Source: an uncultured bacterium
Lineage (GTDB): Bacteria > Pseudomonadota > Alphaproteobacteria > Sphingomonadales > Sphingomonadaceae
Direction: 5' to 3'
Length of the DNA: 64,000 bases
Assembly: GCA_942636505.2 (NCBI GenBank)
Contig: CALOGB020000021.1
Coordinates: 112,743 to 176,742, forward strand
Below are positions 51,135-59,556 of this stretch, one piece after another (within the stretch, counting starts at the first letter, position 1; each line of letters begins with the position of its first letter). The translations under genes and the position numbers were made by a program. The notes under the pieces are model-generated. The model was not told where the DNA came from. It was given only the letters and a program-made list of their open reading frames with translations, and made no database searches.

Positions 51135-54041
51135 TCATCCTGCGACGATCAGATCCTTGATGCGCGTGGCCAAGGCCTCCATCGCGAACGGCTTGGTCAT
51201 GACATGCATGCCGGGATCGAGATGGCCGTTGCCGACGACCGCGTTTTCCGCATAGCCGGTGATGAAGAGGATCTTCAGATCGGGGCGACCGACGCGCGCC
51301 GCGTCTGCCATCTGCCGGCCGTTCATTCCGCCGGGAAGGCCGACGTCGGTCACCAGCAGGTCGATGCGGATGTCGGACTGCAGCAGTTTCAGCCCGGATG
51401 CGCCGTCCGCCGCTTCGATCGCCGCATAGCCCAGTTCCTCGAGTACCTCAATAACCAGCATTCGAACGGTTGGTTCGTCATCGACTACCAGCACCGTCTC
51501 GCCGGCGTTCGCCCGCGGCGCTTCGGTGTGTTCGGCCACCGTCTCGGTATCCTCGGCCTCACCGAAATGGCGCGGGAGGTAGATGCAGACGTTTGTGCCT
51601 TCGCCCACCTCGGAATAGATCCGGACATGTCCACCGGATTGCCGGGCGAAGCCGTAGATCATCGACAGGCCGAGGCCCGTGCCGAGCCCGAGCGGCTTGG
51701 TGGTGAAGAATGGATCGAATGCCTTGGCGATCACCTCCGGGGTCATGCCCGTGCCGGTATCGGAAACGCACAGCGACACATATTGCCCGGCATCAAGTTC
51801 ACGCTCGCGCGCCGTCCGGGAGTCGATCCAGCGATTGGCGGTCTCGATCGTCAGCCGCCCGCCACCCGGCATCGCATCGCGTGCGTTAATGCACAGGTTG
51901 AGCAGCGCGTTTTCCAGCTGGTGGGGATCGACCAGCGTCGCCCACAACCCGACCGAGGCGACGACCTCGACCTCGACTTCCGGGCCAACCGTGCGCCGGA
52001 CCATATCCTCGATTCCACCGACCAGCCGGTTGACGTCGGTCGGCTTGGGATCGAGCGTCTGTCGCCGCGAGAAGGCGAGTAACCGGTGTGTCAGCGCCGC
52101 CGCACGTTTCGCGGCACCTTGCGCGGCCAGCGAATAGCGTTCGACATCGTTCAGCCGCCCTTGGGCTATACGGATTCCGAGCAGTTCCAAGCTGCCGGTA
52201 ATGCCGGTCAGCAAATTGTTGAAATCATGCGCGATTCCGCCGGTGAGCTGGCCGACGGCTTCCATCTTCTGGCTCTGTCGCAGCGCTTCCTCGGCGACCA
52301 TGAGTTCGCGCGTCCGGGTCGCGACCTGGTCCTCCAGCGTCTCGTTCCAGCGCGCGAGTTCGGCGGTCTGGCGGCGGCTGTCGTCGATGTCGGTGTTGGT
52401 CCCGACCCAGCGAAGGATCGTGCCGTCGGGTGCGCGGACCGCATCTGCACGGACCAGGAACCAGCGATAGTCGCCATCCTTGCTCCGCGCCCGATACTCG
52501 ACGCTGTACCGCTCACCGGTTGCGAGGGATTGCCGCCAAGCTTCGGAAGCAGCTGGATAATCGTCGGGGTGGACGCGGTCTCTCCAGGTGCCGATACCGT
52601 CGAGCGCACCCGGTTCAAGTCCGTTATACTCATAGACCTGGCGGTTGAACCAATAGAGGTGCCCGTCAGGCTTGGCCGCCCAGATCTGGTTCGGCACGGC
52701 TTCGGCGAAGACCCGGAACTGTTCCTCGCTTTCACGCCGCGCGGTTTCCGCGCGCAACCGTTCGGTAGCGGCACGGACTCGCTCCGCGACTTCCCGCATA
52801 AGCATCAGGTCATCGTCGCTCCAAACTCGTGCGACGCCGTGGTTGGCGTAGAGCAACGCCACGAAATCATCCTGTTCGAGGAGTGGCATGTTGACGAACG
52901 ACCACGCGTCGATCGCCTTCAAGACATCGGCGGTGTCGCGCGTCCGGTCGTCCTTGTCGACATCGGCGATCGCCACCGTTCGTCCGGCCTTGAGGTCCTC
53001 AATGTATGTTCCGTGCGCTCGGAAATGCAGCGTACCGGCGAGCGTCGTCACGCCTTCCGCATTCCAGTCGCGCTTTACCGTGATCGTCTCGTTCACTTTG
53101 TCGATGATGCCATAGCCTACCCTGCTGACCTGCAAGGCGCGGCCCAGGATCCCGGAGGCGGCATAGGCGATCTCGTCGGGGTCGGTCAGGTCGCGGATCG
53201 CGTCGCTCAACTCGAGCAGCGCGCGCTGGCGCAACTCGGCCTGTTTGCGCTCGGTGATGTCGAAGCTGATGCCGGGAAAGCGGAGCGGCGTGCCATCGAC
53301 GGCAAGCCGGCAGCGACCCTGCGCGGTCACCCAATGGATTGCGCCGTCGGGCTGTACGAGACGGTATTCCGCATTGAAATCGCCTCCAGTCCGTAAGGCT
53401 GTGTCGATTGCGGACTGCGCGGCTTGCACATCGTCGGGATGGATGTTGCCGAAGAAACGCTCGATCGGTGCACCGGCGCGTCCAAGCTCGGGGGAGACGC
53501 CGTACAACGTCGAGAACCGCTCGTCCGCGGTGACGCGGTCGTTCGGCACGTCCCAGTCCCATGTGCCGATGCCGTTGCCAGCAGCCAGCGCCTGGCCGAG
53601 CCGTTCCTCGCTGGCTTGCGCCGCGGTGAGGATGTTGCGGCGCTCGGAGATATCGGTGAACAATACCGCGACCTGTCGGGCTTCGGGATCGCCGACGCGG
53701 AAGGCGTGGACGTCGAACCACCGTCCCATCTGTTCCGAACCATGATCGAACCGCGCGGGTTGGCCGGTCGTGGCCACGCGGCCATAAGTCTCGAACCAGA
53801 AGGCCTCGAGATCGGGGACCAGTTCGCTGGCGGTCCTACCGACCGGATCGACCAGGCCGGTCTGGCTCTCGAACCGCGGATTGACCTCGATAAAACGGTA
53901 GTCGACGGGGCGTTCACCATCGAACAGCAGGTCTATGATGCAGAAACCGGCGTCGATCGCGTCGACCAAGGCGCGGTATCGGTCCTCGCTCGCATGCGAC
54001 GAAACAGGGGTATCGGTAGTCGGGGCCGTAGGTCGCTGCAT
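51135..54041 (-). CDS. Hybrid sensor histidine kinase (PAS-GAF-PAS-HK-REC)
   Basis: A 968-residue cytosolic hybrid kinase with no membrane helix. Order: PAS domains at about 20-130 and 150-270 (FPGISFDITERKQAE end-helix), a GAF domain at about 285-420, a third PAS at about 435-550 (WVGTNTDIDDSRRQ), HisKA with phosphoacceptor His in LTGGIAHDFNNLLTGITG (about 600), HATPase (LENALLNLCINARDAMPGG; GTGLGLSMIYGF), and a receiver domain (about 850-968) with phosphoacceptor Asp in LLVTDVGLPGGMNG. The receiver may feed a separate output protein, as no output domain is attached. Confidence 0.92.
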   Translation of the reverse strand: MQRPTAPTTDTPVSSHASEDRYRALVDAIDAGFCIIDLLFDGERPVDYRFIEVNPRFESQTGLVDPVGRTASELVPDLEAFWFETYGRVATTGQPARFDHGSEQMGRWFDVHAFRVGDPEARQVAVLFTDISERRNILTAAQASEERLGQALAAGNGIGTWDWDVPNDRVTADERFSTLYGVSPELGRAGAPIERFFGNIHPDDVQAAQSAIDTALRTGGDFNAEYRLVQPDGAIHWVTAQGRCRLAVDGTPLRFPGISFDITERKQAELRQRALLELSDAIRDLTDPDEIAYAASGILGRALQVSRVGYGIIDKVNETITVKRDWNAEGVTTLAGTLHFRAHGTYIEDLKAGRTVAIADVDKDDRTRDTADVLKAIDAWSFVNMPLLEQDDFVALLYANHGVARVWSDDDLMLMREVAERVRAATERLRAETARRESEEQFRVFAEAVPNQIWAAKPDGHLYWFNRQVYEYNGLEPGALDGIGTWRDRVHPDDYPAASEAWRQSLATGERYSVEYRARSKDGDYRWFLVRADAVRAPDGTILRWVGTNTDIDDSRRQTAELARWNETLEDQVATRTRELMVAEEALRQSQKMEAVGQLTGGIAHDFNNLLTGITGSLELLGIRIAQGRLNDVERYSLAAQGAAKRAAALTHRLLAFSRRQTLDPKPTDVNRLVGGIEDMVRRTVGPEVEVEVVASVGLWATLVDPHQLENALLNLCINARDAMPGGGRLTIETANRWIDSRTARERELDAGQYVSLCVSDTGTGMTPEVIAKAFDPFFTTKPLGLGTGLGLSMIYGFARQSGGHVRIYSEVGEGTNVCIYLPRHFGEAEDTETVAEHTEAPRANAGETVLVVDDEPTVRMLVIEVLEELGYAAIEAADGASGLKLLQSDIRIDLLVTDVGLPGGMNGRQMADAARVGRPDLKILFITGYAENAVVGNGHLDPGMHVMTKPFAMEALATRIKDLIVAG

Positions 54042-54133
54042 CGTATCTCAGGGGTCGGAGGACGCGACCTCATAATCCAAGGCCTGCGGCCTAACGCGCC
54101 AATTTGAAAACCGATCCCGGTTGGGGCGATGGT

Positions 54134-54916
54134 TCAAGCTCCCCGGGTGCGTGCCGCGGCCACCGGCAGCAGCCGTGCCAGCCGATCCGCCCACGCCGCG
54201 CACCCTTCCGTCGAGCCCAGCAAATCCTGCCGGATCTCGATCTCGGCATAGGGGCGGGCGGGGTAGGCGTGGCGCGGAATGGTGTAGTCGATCTGGTCCA
54301 TGCGGTAAGGTTCGTTGTCCCCCACGGTCAGGTCGGCCTCCTCGCGCAGGACGTCGAGCAGAGCGTGCGCAAATCCCGTATCGCCGCCGTCATGCAGGAT
54401 ACCGATCTGCCACGGCCGTTCGACGCCGCGCATCGACGGCGTGAAGCTGTGCAGCGCGACGAGTGTCGTCGTGATCCCCAGCGCATCGCGGCGCACAAGT
54501 TCAGCCGCGATCGCCGCCTGATAAGGCTCGTGGATCTCGGCGAACCGCGCCGCGACGTCGGCGTCCGACAAGGCTTGGTTGCCCGACACGACGGTCCCGT
54601 CGCTCACTGCGGCGATCGCATCGGGCTGCTGCGCGCTCCGGTTGCAGTCGATCACCAGCCGCGAATAAGTCTGGCGCAGGAAGACCGCGTCGAGCCGCTC
54701 GGCCAACATCTGACCAAGCTCGGCGATGCCGATGTCCCAGCCGATGTGCCGCGACAGTTCGGCAGCGCTCAACCCCAGCGAGCCGAGCGCGGCCGGCACG
54801 GCTTTCCCCGCATGATCGCCGATCAGCAGGAACGATGACGCGCCTTCGGGGTTGACCAATGTGACCGGTGCGGCATCTTCGGTCCCAAGCAGCGATTGGC
54901 TGATAGCGGTCTTCAT
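54134..54916 (-). CDS. N-formylglutamate amidohydrolase-like protein
   Basis: A 260-residue zinc-dependent hydrolase of the N-formylglutamate amidohydrolase (HutG-like) family. Motifs include GDHAGKAVPAALGSLGL, YSRLVIDCNRSAQQPDAI (metal-binding RLxxDxNR) and LVALHSFTPSMRGVERPW (HSFTP). In histidine degradation it yields glutamate and formate, but no hut genes are nearby, so the substrate is open. Its ATG lies only 16 bp from the divergent transglutaminase start. Confidence 0.85.
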   Translation of the reverse strand: MKTAISQSLLGTEDAAPVTLVNPEGASSFLLIGDHAGKAVPAALGSLGLSAAELSRHIGWDIGIAELGQMLAERLDAVFLRQTYSRLVIDCNRSAQQPDAIAAVSDGTVVSGNQALSDADVAARFAEIHEPYQAAIAAELVRRDALGITTTLVALHSFTPSMRGVERPWQIGILHDGGDTGFAHALLDVLREEADLTVGDNEPYRMDQIDYTIPRHAYPARPYAEIEIRQDLLGSTEGCAAWADRLARLLPVAAARTRGA

Positions 54917-54932
54917 GCGACACGGATCCTCG

Positions 54933-55850
54933 ATGCCATCTCTAACTCTCTCTCATGTAACCCGATACTCCTACCGCCATCCGGTAGCGTTTGGCGAGCA
55001 TCGGATCATGGTTCGCCCACGCGAGAGCTTCGACCAGCATCTGATCGATGCGCAGCTGACGATCAGTCCAGAGCCTTCGGACGTCCGCTGGCTGCAAGAC
55101 GTGTTCGGCAATTCGGTCGCAATCGCGACGTTCGACAAGCGCGCGAAGGAGCTCGTCTTCGACAGCCGCGTGCAGTTGCTGCACACGCCGGCCGAGCTGC
55201 AGAACGTCGATATCGAGCGGTATGCGCGGCTCTACCCGTTCACCTATTCGTCCGAGGAAATGCCCGACCTGCTCCGCTCGATCGAGCGCCAGCATCACGA
55301 CCCGCTGCGCCAGATCGACAGCTGGGCACGGCGGTTTGTGCGGACCGACGGGCCGACCGATACGCTGGCGATGCTGTCGGACATGACCGCGACGATCCGG
55401 CGCGAGTTCACCTATGTCCCGCGACCGGAAAAGGGCACGCAGTCGCCGATCGAGACGCTCGCGACGCGCAAGGGGACGTGTCGCGATTATGCGGTGCTGA
55501 TGATCGAGGCGGTCCGCGCGCTCGGCTTCGCGGCGCGATTCATCTCGGGCTATGTCTACAACCCCAGCGCGCGCGAGCAACGGACCGGTGGCGGCAACAC
55601 GCATGCCTGGGTTCGCGTATACCTGCCGGGATCGGGCTGGGTCGAGTTCGATCCGACCAATGGGATCGTCGGCAATCGCGGGCTCGTCCGCGTCGCGGTC
55701 GCGCGCGACATCTACCAGGCCGTGCCGATCTCCGGCACCTGGAGCGGCTTTCCCGGCAGCTTTCTCGACATGACCGTGTCGGTGGACATCACGCTCGATG
55801 ATGCCGACGCTGCGGGGCAACACTCGGCACAAACTTTAAAACAGGCGTGA
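54933..55850 (+). CDS. Transglutaminase-like protein
   Basis: A 305-residue bacterial transglutaminase-fold protein: N-terminal beta-domain (LTLSHVTRYSYRHPVAFGEH), then the papain-like core with Cys183 in RKGTCRDYAVLMIEA, His224 in GNTHAWVRVYLPG, and Asp240 in GWVEFDPTNG; the triad is complete. The family acts as transamidases or proteases on peptide substrates, but actual activity is unknown. The ATG at 54933 fits the fold; an upstream in-frame ATG at 54915 exists. It is followed 14 bp on by a related gene. Confidence 0.88.
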   Translation: MPSLTLSHVTRYSYRHPVAFGEHRIMVRPRESFDQHLIDAQLTISPEPSDVRWLQDVFGNSVAIATFDKRAKELVFDSRVQLLHTPAELQNVDIERYARLYPFTYSSEEMPDLLRSIERQHHDPLRQIDSWARRFVRTDGPTDTLAMLSDMTATIRREFTYVPRPEKGTQSPIETLATRKGTCRDYAVLMIEAVRALGFAARFISGYVYNPSAREQRTGGGNTHAWVRVYLPGSGWVEFDPTNGIVGNRGLVRVAVARDIYQAVPISGTWSGFPGSFLDMTVSVDITLDDADAAGQHSAQTLKQA

Positions 55851-55864
55851 AAAGGGGCTCTTCC

Positions 55865-56692
55865 ATGCTGATCCGGGCTGGCTACGACATAGTTTTCGAG
55901 ACCGAGGTCGCGACGCCGATGATGGCGATGCTGAGCCTGCACCCGTCCCGCAACAAGGATCTCGTGACGCCGCACCGGATCGTCGCGACCCCCGACGTGC
56001 CGACCTACGATTACCTCGACGCGTTCGGAAACGTCTGCACGCGCGTCACGGTGCCGAAGGGCGGCCTGACGCTGTCGTGCGACTTCACGATCGAAGACAG
56101 CGGCGAGCCCGATCCGATCACGCCGGACGCCGTCCAGCACGCAGTCGAGGATCTGCCCGATGATGTCCTGATCTACCTGCTCGGAAGCCGCTATTGCGAG
56201 ACCGACCGGCTGACCGAGACCGCCTGGTCGCTGTTCGGGCACGTCCCGGCCGGCTGGCAGCGGGTTCAGGCGATCGTCGACTTCGTCCATAGCCATGTCG
56301 AGTTCGGCTATCATTATGCTCGCCCGACGAAGACCGCTTGGGACGTTCATCAGGAGCGCCAGGGCGTGTGTCGCGACTTCGCCCACTTGGCGATCACGCT
56401 GTGCCGGTGCATGAACGTCCCTGCGCGCTATTGCACCGGGTATCTCGGCGATATCGGCATCCCGCCGGTCGACGCGCCGATGGACTTTTCGGCATGGTTC
56501 GACGTGTATCTGGGTGGGACGTGGCATACGTTCGACGCGCGCCACAACCGCCCGCGGATCGGCCGCATCCTGATGGCGCGGGGGCGCGATGCGACCGACA
56601 CGGCGCTGACGACGACGTTCGGTCGGGCGCAGTTGGTCAGGTTCGACGTGCATACCGACGAAGTCTTTGCCGACCACCAGCCCAGCGGGTAA
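55865..56692 (+). CDS. Transglutaminase-like protein, incomplete triad
   Basis: A 275-residue relative of the preceding protein with a different N-terminus (YDIVFETEVATPMMAMLSLH). The catalytic Cys169 in RQGVCRDFAHLAITL and Asp224 in TWHTFDARHN are present, but the position of the catalytic His reads Ser209 in MDFSAWFDVYLGG. Either another residue substitutes or the protein is non-catalytic. It is cotranscribed with its neighbour; the pair may form a two-component peptidase-type system. Confidence 0.82.
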   Translation: MLIRAGYDIVFETEVATPMMAMLSLHPSRNKDLVTPHRIVATPDVPTYDYLDAFGNVCTRVTVPKGGLTLSCDFTIEDSGEPDPITPDAVQHAVEDLPDDVLIYLLGSRYCETDRLTETAWSLFGHVPAGWQRVQAIVDFVHSHVEFGYHYARPTKTAWDVHQERQGVCRDFAHLAITLCRCMNVPARYCTGYLGDIGIPPVDAPMDFSAWFDVYLGGTWHTFDARHNRPRIGRILMARGRDATDTALTTTFGRAQLVRFDVHTDEVFADHQPSG

Positions 56693-56784
56693 AAGCGCAG
56701 GCGAAGCGGCGGCCGCAAAAACTTAACCCTTGTGGGTAAGGTCGCGTTCGGCCTAACGGCACCGATCCTCAAACTTATGCTGCG

Positions 56785-57129
56785 ATGCACAACATGACCT
56801 CGACCCCAGACCCCTCCGCGCCGAACAACGCGAACGCGCTGCTCCTCCAGGCGATCGCGCTGCGCAAGTGCATCACCGCGACCTACAACCGGATGGTCTG
56901 CACGCTCGCGCCACACATCCTCTACACCAAGCATGACGATGTGTTCGTCGATGCGGTGACGCTCGAGCGCGATGGCCAGCCGCCCAAGGAGATCAAGCTC
57001 GGGACGTTCAAGCTGGCCGGGCTGAAGGACATCGAAGTGACCGATCGTCCGTTCGTACCCGACGCGATCTTCAACCCTGGCGACATCAAGTATGACCGTG
57101 TCACGCTGTTCGTCGTGGATCGTAGCTGA
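56785..57129 (+). CDS. WYL-like small protein (114 aa)
   Basis: A soluble protein with a conserved-looking core LRKCITATYNRMVCTLAPHI, VFVDAVTLERDGQPPKEIKL and FKLAGLKDIEVTDRPFVP. This resembles a lone WYL-type ligand-sensing domain without a DNA-binding part. Two ATG codons are possible (56785, 56794) and neither has a strong ribosome-binding site. Function is unknown. Confidence 0.55.
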   Translation: MHNMTSTPDPSAPNNANALLLQAIALRKCITATYNRMVCTLAPHILYTKHDDVFVDAVTLERDGQPPKEIKLGTFKLAGLKDIEVTDRPFVPDAIFNPGDIKYDRVTLFVVDRS

Positions 57130-57137
57130 CCCTGAAA

Positions 57138-57260
57138 TCCTCCCCCGCCAGGGGGAGGTGTCGCCGAAGGTGACGGAGGGGGAGGACACGGAGCAGAGGT
57201 GGTCGTCGTCCTCCCCCTCCGTCTGGCAAGAGCCAGCCACCTCCCCCTAGCGGGGGAGGA
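57138..57260. repeat. GC-rich dispersed palindrome, second copy
   Basis: Bases 57138-57160 and 57238-57260 form an inverted pair of 23 bp with one mismatch, and an inner inverted set resembles that at 38812-38862. As with the first copy it lies between convergent genes (57129 and 57272). Confidence 0.85.
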
Positions 57261-57271
57261 TTGGGAGGACC

Positions 57272-58006
57272 TCAAACCGCAGGCGGCAACCACGCGGTCT
57301 CGATCTCTCCGTAGCGATCGGTAAACCCGGTCGCCGTGACTAGCGCCGCTTCGTCGACGATCCGGACTCGCCGCCCGTTCCGCTCGATCACGCCCGCCTT
57401 CTCCAGCGCCCGGATCGTCCGGTTCACATGCACCTTGGTCAGCCCGAGCGCATCGCCGATATCGGTCTGCGTCAGCGGCAGGTCGAAGGAATCGACGATT
57501 CCGCCCGCCGTCACCCGCAGCCGCGCCATGATGTCGAGCAACAGCGTGGAAAGCCGTTCGCTCGCCCCCATCCGCCCGATCGTCGTCAGCCGGTCGCTCA
57601 TCGCGACGTTCTCGGCTGCGGCGATGGCGTAGAGAAGCCCGGCGATCCGCGGTTGCGCGCGGAAGAGCAGTCCGAGTTCGGTCTTCGGCAAATCGATCAC
57701 GATGCAGTCCGAGATCGCGGTCAGCGTCGCCGCTGCCTGCGACCACGCCATGCTCGATGTGCCGATAAGGTCGCCCGCATAGTGGAAGCGCAGGATCTGG
57801 CGCCCGCCGGTGACCAGCTTGGTCGAGGAGTGCAGCCACCCCTGGCGGACGACGTACAGCGCGTGGCTTTCGCCACCTTCCGCGACCAGCACGTCACCCG
57901 CACGCAACCGTCGCTCGCCGCGTTCGGCGTGCAGGATCGCCTCGCGTTCGGCGTCGGTGAGATCGAGATGCCGCCCCAGTCGTGCGATCAAACCGCTCAA
58001 TTGCAT
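57272..58006 (-). CDS. Crp/Fnr-family transcriptional regulator
   Basis: A 244-residue regulator. The sensor beta-roll (about 15-130) has LRAGDVLVAEGGESHALYVV, ILRFHYAGDLIGTSSMAWSQ and the dimer helix. The winged helix-turn-helix reads LPLTQTDIGDALGLTKVHVNRT. No Cys cluster for an iron-sulfur centre is present. It does not adjoin an obvious target operon, and its composition matches the host, unlike the AT-rich Crp-type gene at 12372. Confidence 0.88.
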   Translation of the reverse strand: MQLSGLIARLGRHLDLTDAEREAILHAERGERRLRAGDVLVAEGGESHALYVVRQGWLHSSTKLVTGGRQILRFHYAGDLIGTSSMAWSQAAATLTAISDCIVIDLPKTELGLLFRAQPRIAGLLYAIAAAENVAMSDRLTTIGRMGASERLSTLLLDIMARLRVTAGGIVDSFDLPLTQTDIGDALGLTKVHVNRTIRALEKAGVIERNGRRVRIVDEAALVTATGFTDRYGEIETAWLPPAV

Positions 58007-58118
58007 GCTTTACCCTTTTCCTTGCGCGCGGCTATTGCCGTCCCGCCGCCAATTGATCGTACCGCGCGTCGTGGATCGCGCGATCCTTCGTAAGTCTATC
58101 GACGACGATGCAACGCCG

Positions 58119-58832
58119 TCATTGCGATCGTCCTAACGCGCTTTCCACCAGCGGCGCAACGCGGGCGGTGATCCGGTCGACGCCGGTCCGGTTGGGATGA
58201 ACGTGATCCGCCTGCATCAACGCGGCGTTACCGATGACGCCGTCGAGTATGAACGGGTAGAGCGTCGCGTGATAGGACTTGGCCAAGTCGGTCCATATCC
58301 CGTTGAACTGCGAAGAATACTCCGGACCCAGATTGGGCGGCGCCATCATGCCCGTCAGCATCACCGGGATACGGCGACGCTTCGCCTCGTCCATCATCGC
58401 CGTCATGTTCGCGCGTGTCTCGGCCGGCGAAATCTGGCGAAGAACATCGTTGCCGCCCAAGCCCAGCAGGATGAGGTCGGGTTTGCGCTTCATGTTGTCG
58501 AGCGCGAACGCGAACCGTTGCCGTCCCGCTGCGCTGGTATCGCCCGAGACGCCGGCATTGATGATCGTCGCGTTGATCCCGTCCTTGCGCAATCGGTTCT
58601 GTAAAGCATTGGGCAGGCTCTGACCGCGGTCGAGGCCGTAACCGGCATATAGGCTGTCCCCGAAGGCTAGGATCAGACGTTCGGGACCCTGCGGCGCTGG
58701 GGTCGCAACAACCGGCGTGACCATGTTCGTCGCGGGCGGCGGGGCAGGGACTTCGGGTGTCCGATCGCAGCCGGCCAGCAACCCCGCTTGGAGAAGCGCC
58801 AGTCCGCCCCCATAAAGAGGCCAGCGTCGCAT
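58119..58832 (-). CDS. Arylesterase/TesA-like lipoprotein
   Basis: A 237-residue SGNH hydrolase. A lipobox (LLAGC, Cys22) implies membrane anchoring in the periplasm. The catalytic Ser60 is in LAFGDSLYAGYG, with GGND and the final DHVHPNRTG (Asp, His). It would hydrolyse short-chain esters or lysophospholipid-like substrates. The start at 58832 has GGAG 7 nt upstream; a longer ATG at 58859 overlaps the divergent ABC gene. The gene order next to a YbbA/YbbP-type ABC system is conserved in many proteobacteria. Confidence 0.88.
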   Translation of the reverse strand: MRRWPLYGGGLALLQAGLLAGCDRTPEVPAPPPATNMVTPVVATPAPQGPERLILAFGDSLYAGYGLDRGQSLPNALQNRLRKDGINATIINAGVSGDTSAAGRQRFAFALDNMKRKPDLILLGLGGNDVLRQISPAETRANMTAMMDEAKRRRIPVMLTGMMAPPNLGPEYSSQFNGIWTDLAKSYHATLYPFILDGVIGNAALMQADHVHPNRTGVDRITARVAPLVESALGRSQ

Positions 58833-58857
58833 CTGTTTCTCCAAGATATTGGTCTCC

Positions 58858-59556
58858 ATGTCCGAACCTGCTTCCGCCGATATGGTGATCTCGGCGCGCG
58901 ATGTCACGCTGACACTGGGCGCATCGACTGCCGCGACGACGATCCTCAAAGGCGTCGATCTCGACATCGCGCAGGGCACCAGCGTCGCGCTGCTCGGGCC
59001 ATCCGGATCGGGCAAGTCGTCGCTGATGGCGGTGCTGTCCGGCCTGGAGCGCGCGACTAGCGGCCGGGTCCAGGTGGCGGGCCTTGATTTCGGCAAGCTC
59101 GACGAAGATGCCCTGGCGCGCGCGCGGCGTGGACGGATCGGCATCGTCCTCCAGGCCTTCCACCTTCTGCCGACGATGACCGCGCTCGAGAACGTCGCCG
59201 TGCCGATGGAACTGGCCGGGATGCCCGACGCATTCGAGCGGGCCGAAGTCGAACTCGCTGCGGTCGGCCTGTCGCACCGGATCGGCCATTATCCCACGCA
59301 ATTATCCGGTGGCGAGCAGCAGCGCGTGGCGATCGCCCGCGCGCTCGGCCCGCGTCCGGCGCTGGTCTTCGGCGACGAACCGACTGGGAACCTGGACGCC
59401 GCCACCGGTGCCTCGGTCATGGACCTGTTGTTCGACCGCCGCGCCGCGACCGGTGCCACGTTGATCATCATCACCCACGACCCCGTACTCGCCGCCCGCT
59501 GCGACCGCATCGTCGAACTCGCTGACGGCCGCATAACCACGGACCGCTCGCGGTGA
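58858..59556 (+). CDS. ABC transporter ATP-binding protein (YbbA-like)
   Basis: A 232-residue nucleotide-binding subunit: Walker A GPSGSGKS (47-54), signature LSGGEQQRVAIARALG, Walker B LVFGDEPTGNLD and H-loop His in IIITHDP. It belongs to the MacB/LolD/YbbA type. It overlaps the permease gene by 4 nt (GTGA). The arylesterase TesA-like gene starts 25 bp away in the opposite direction. Confidence 0.92.
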   Translation: MSEPASADMVISARDVTLTLGASTAATTILKGVDLDIAQGTSVALLGPSGSGKSSLMAVLSGLERATSGRVQVAGLDFGKLDEDALARARRGRIGIVLQAFHLLPTMTALENVAVPMELAGMPDAFERAEVELAAVGLSHRIGHYPTQLSGGEQQRVAIARALGPRPALVFGDEPTGNLDAATGASVMDLLFDRRAATGATLIIITHDPVLAARCDRIVELADGRITTDRSR

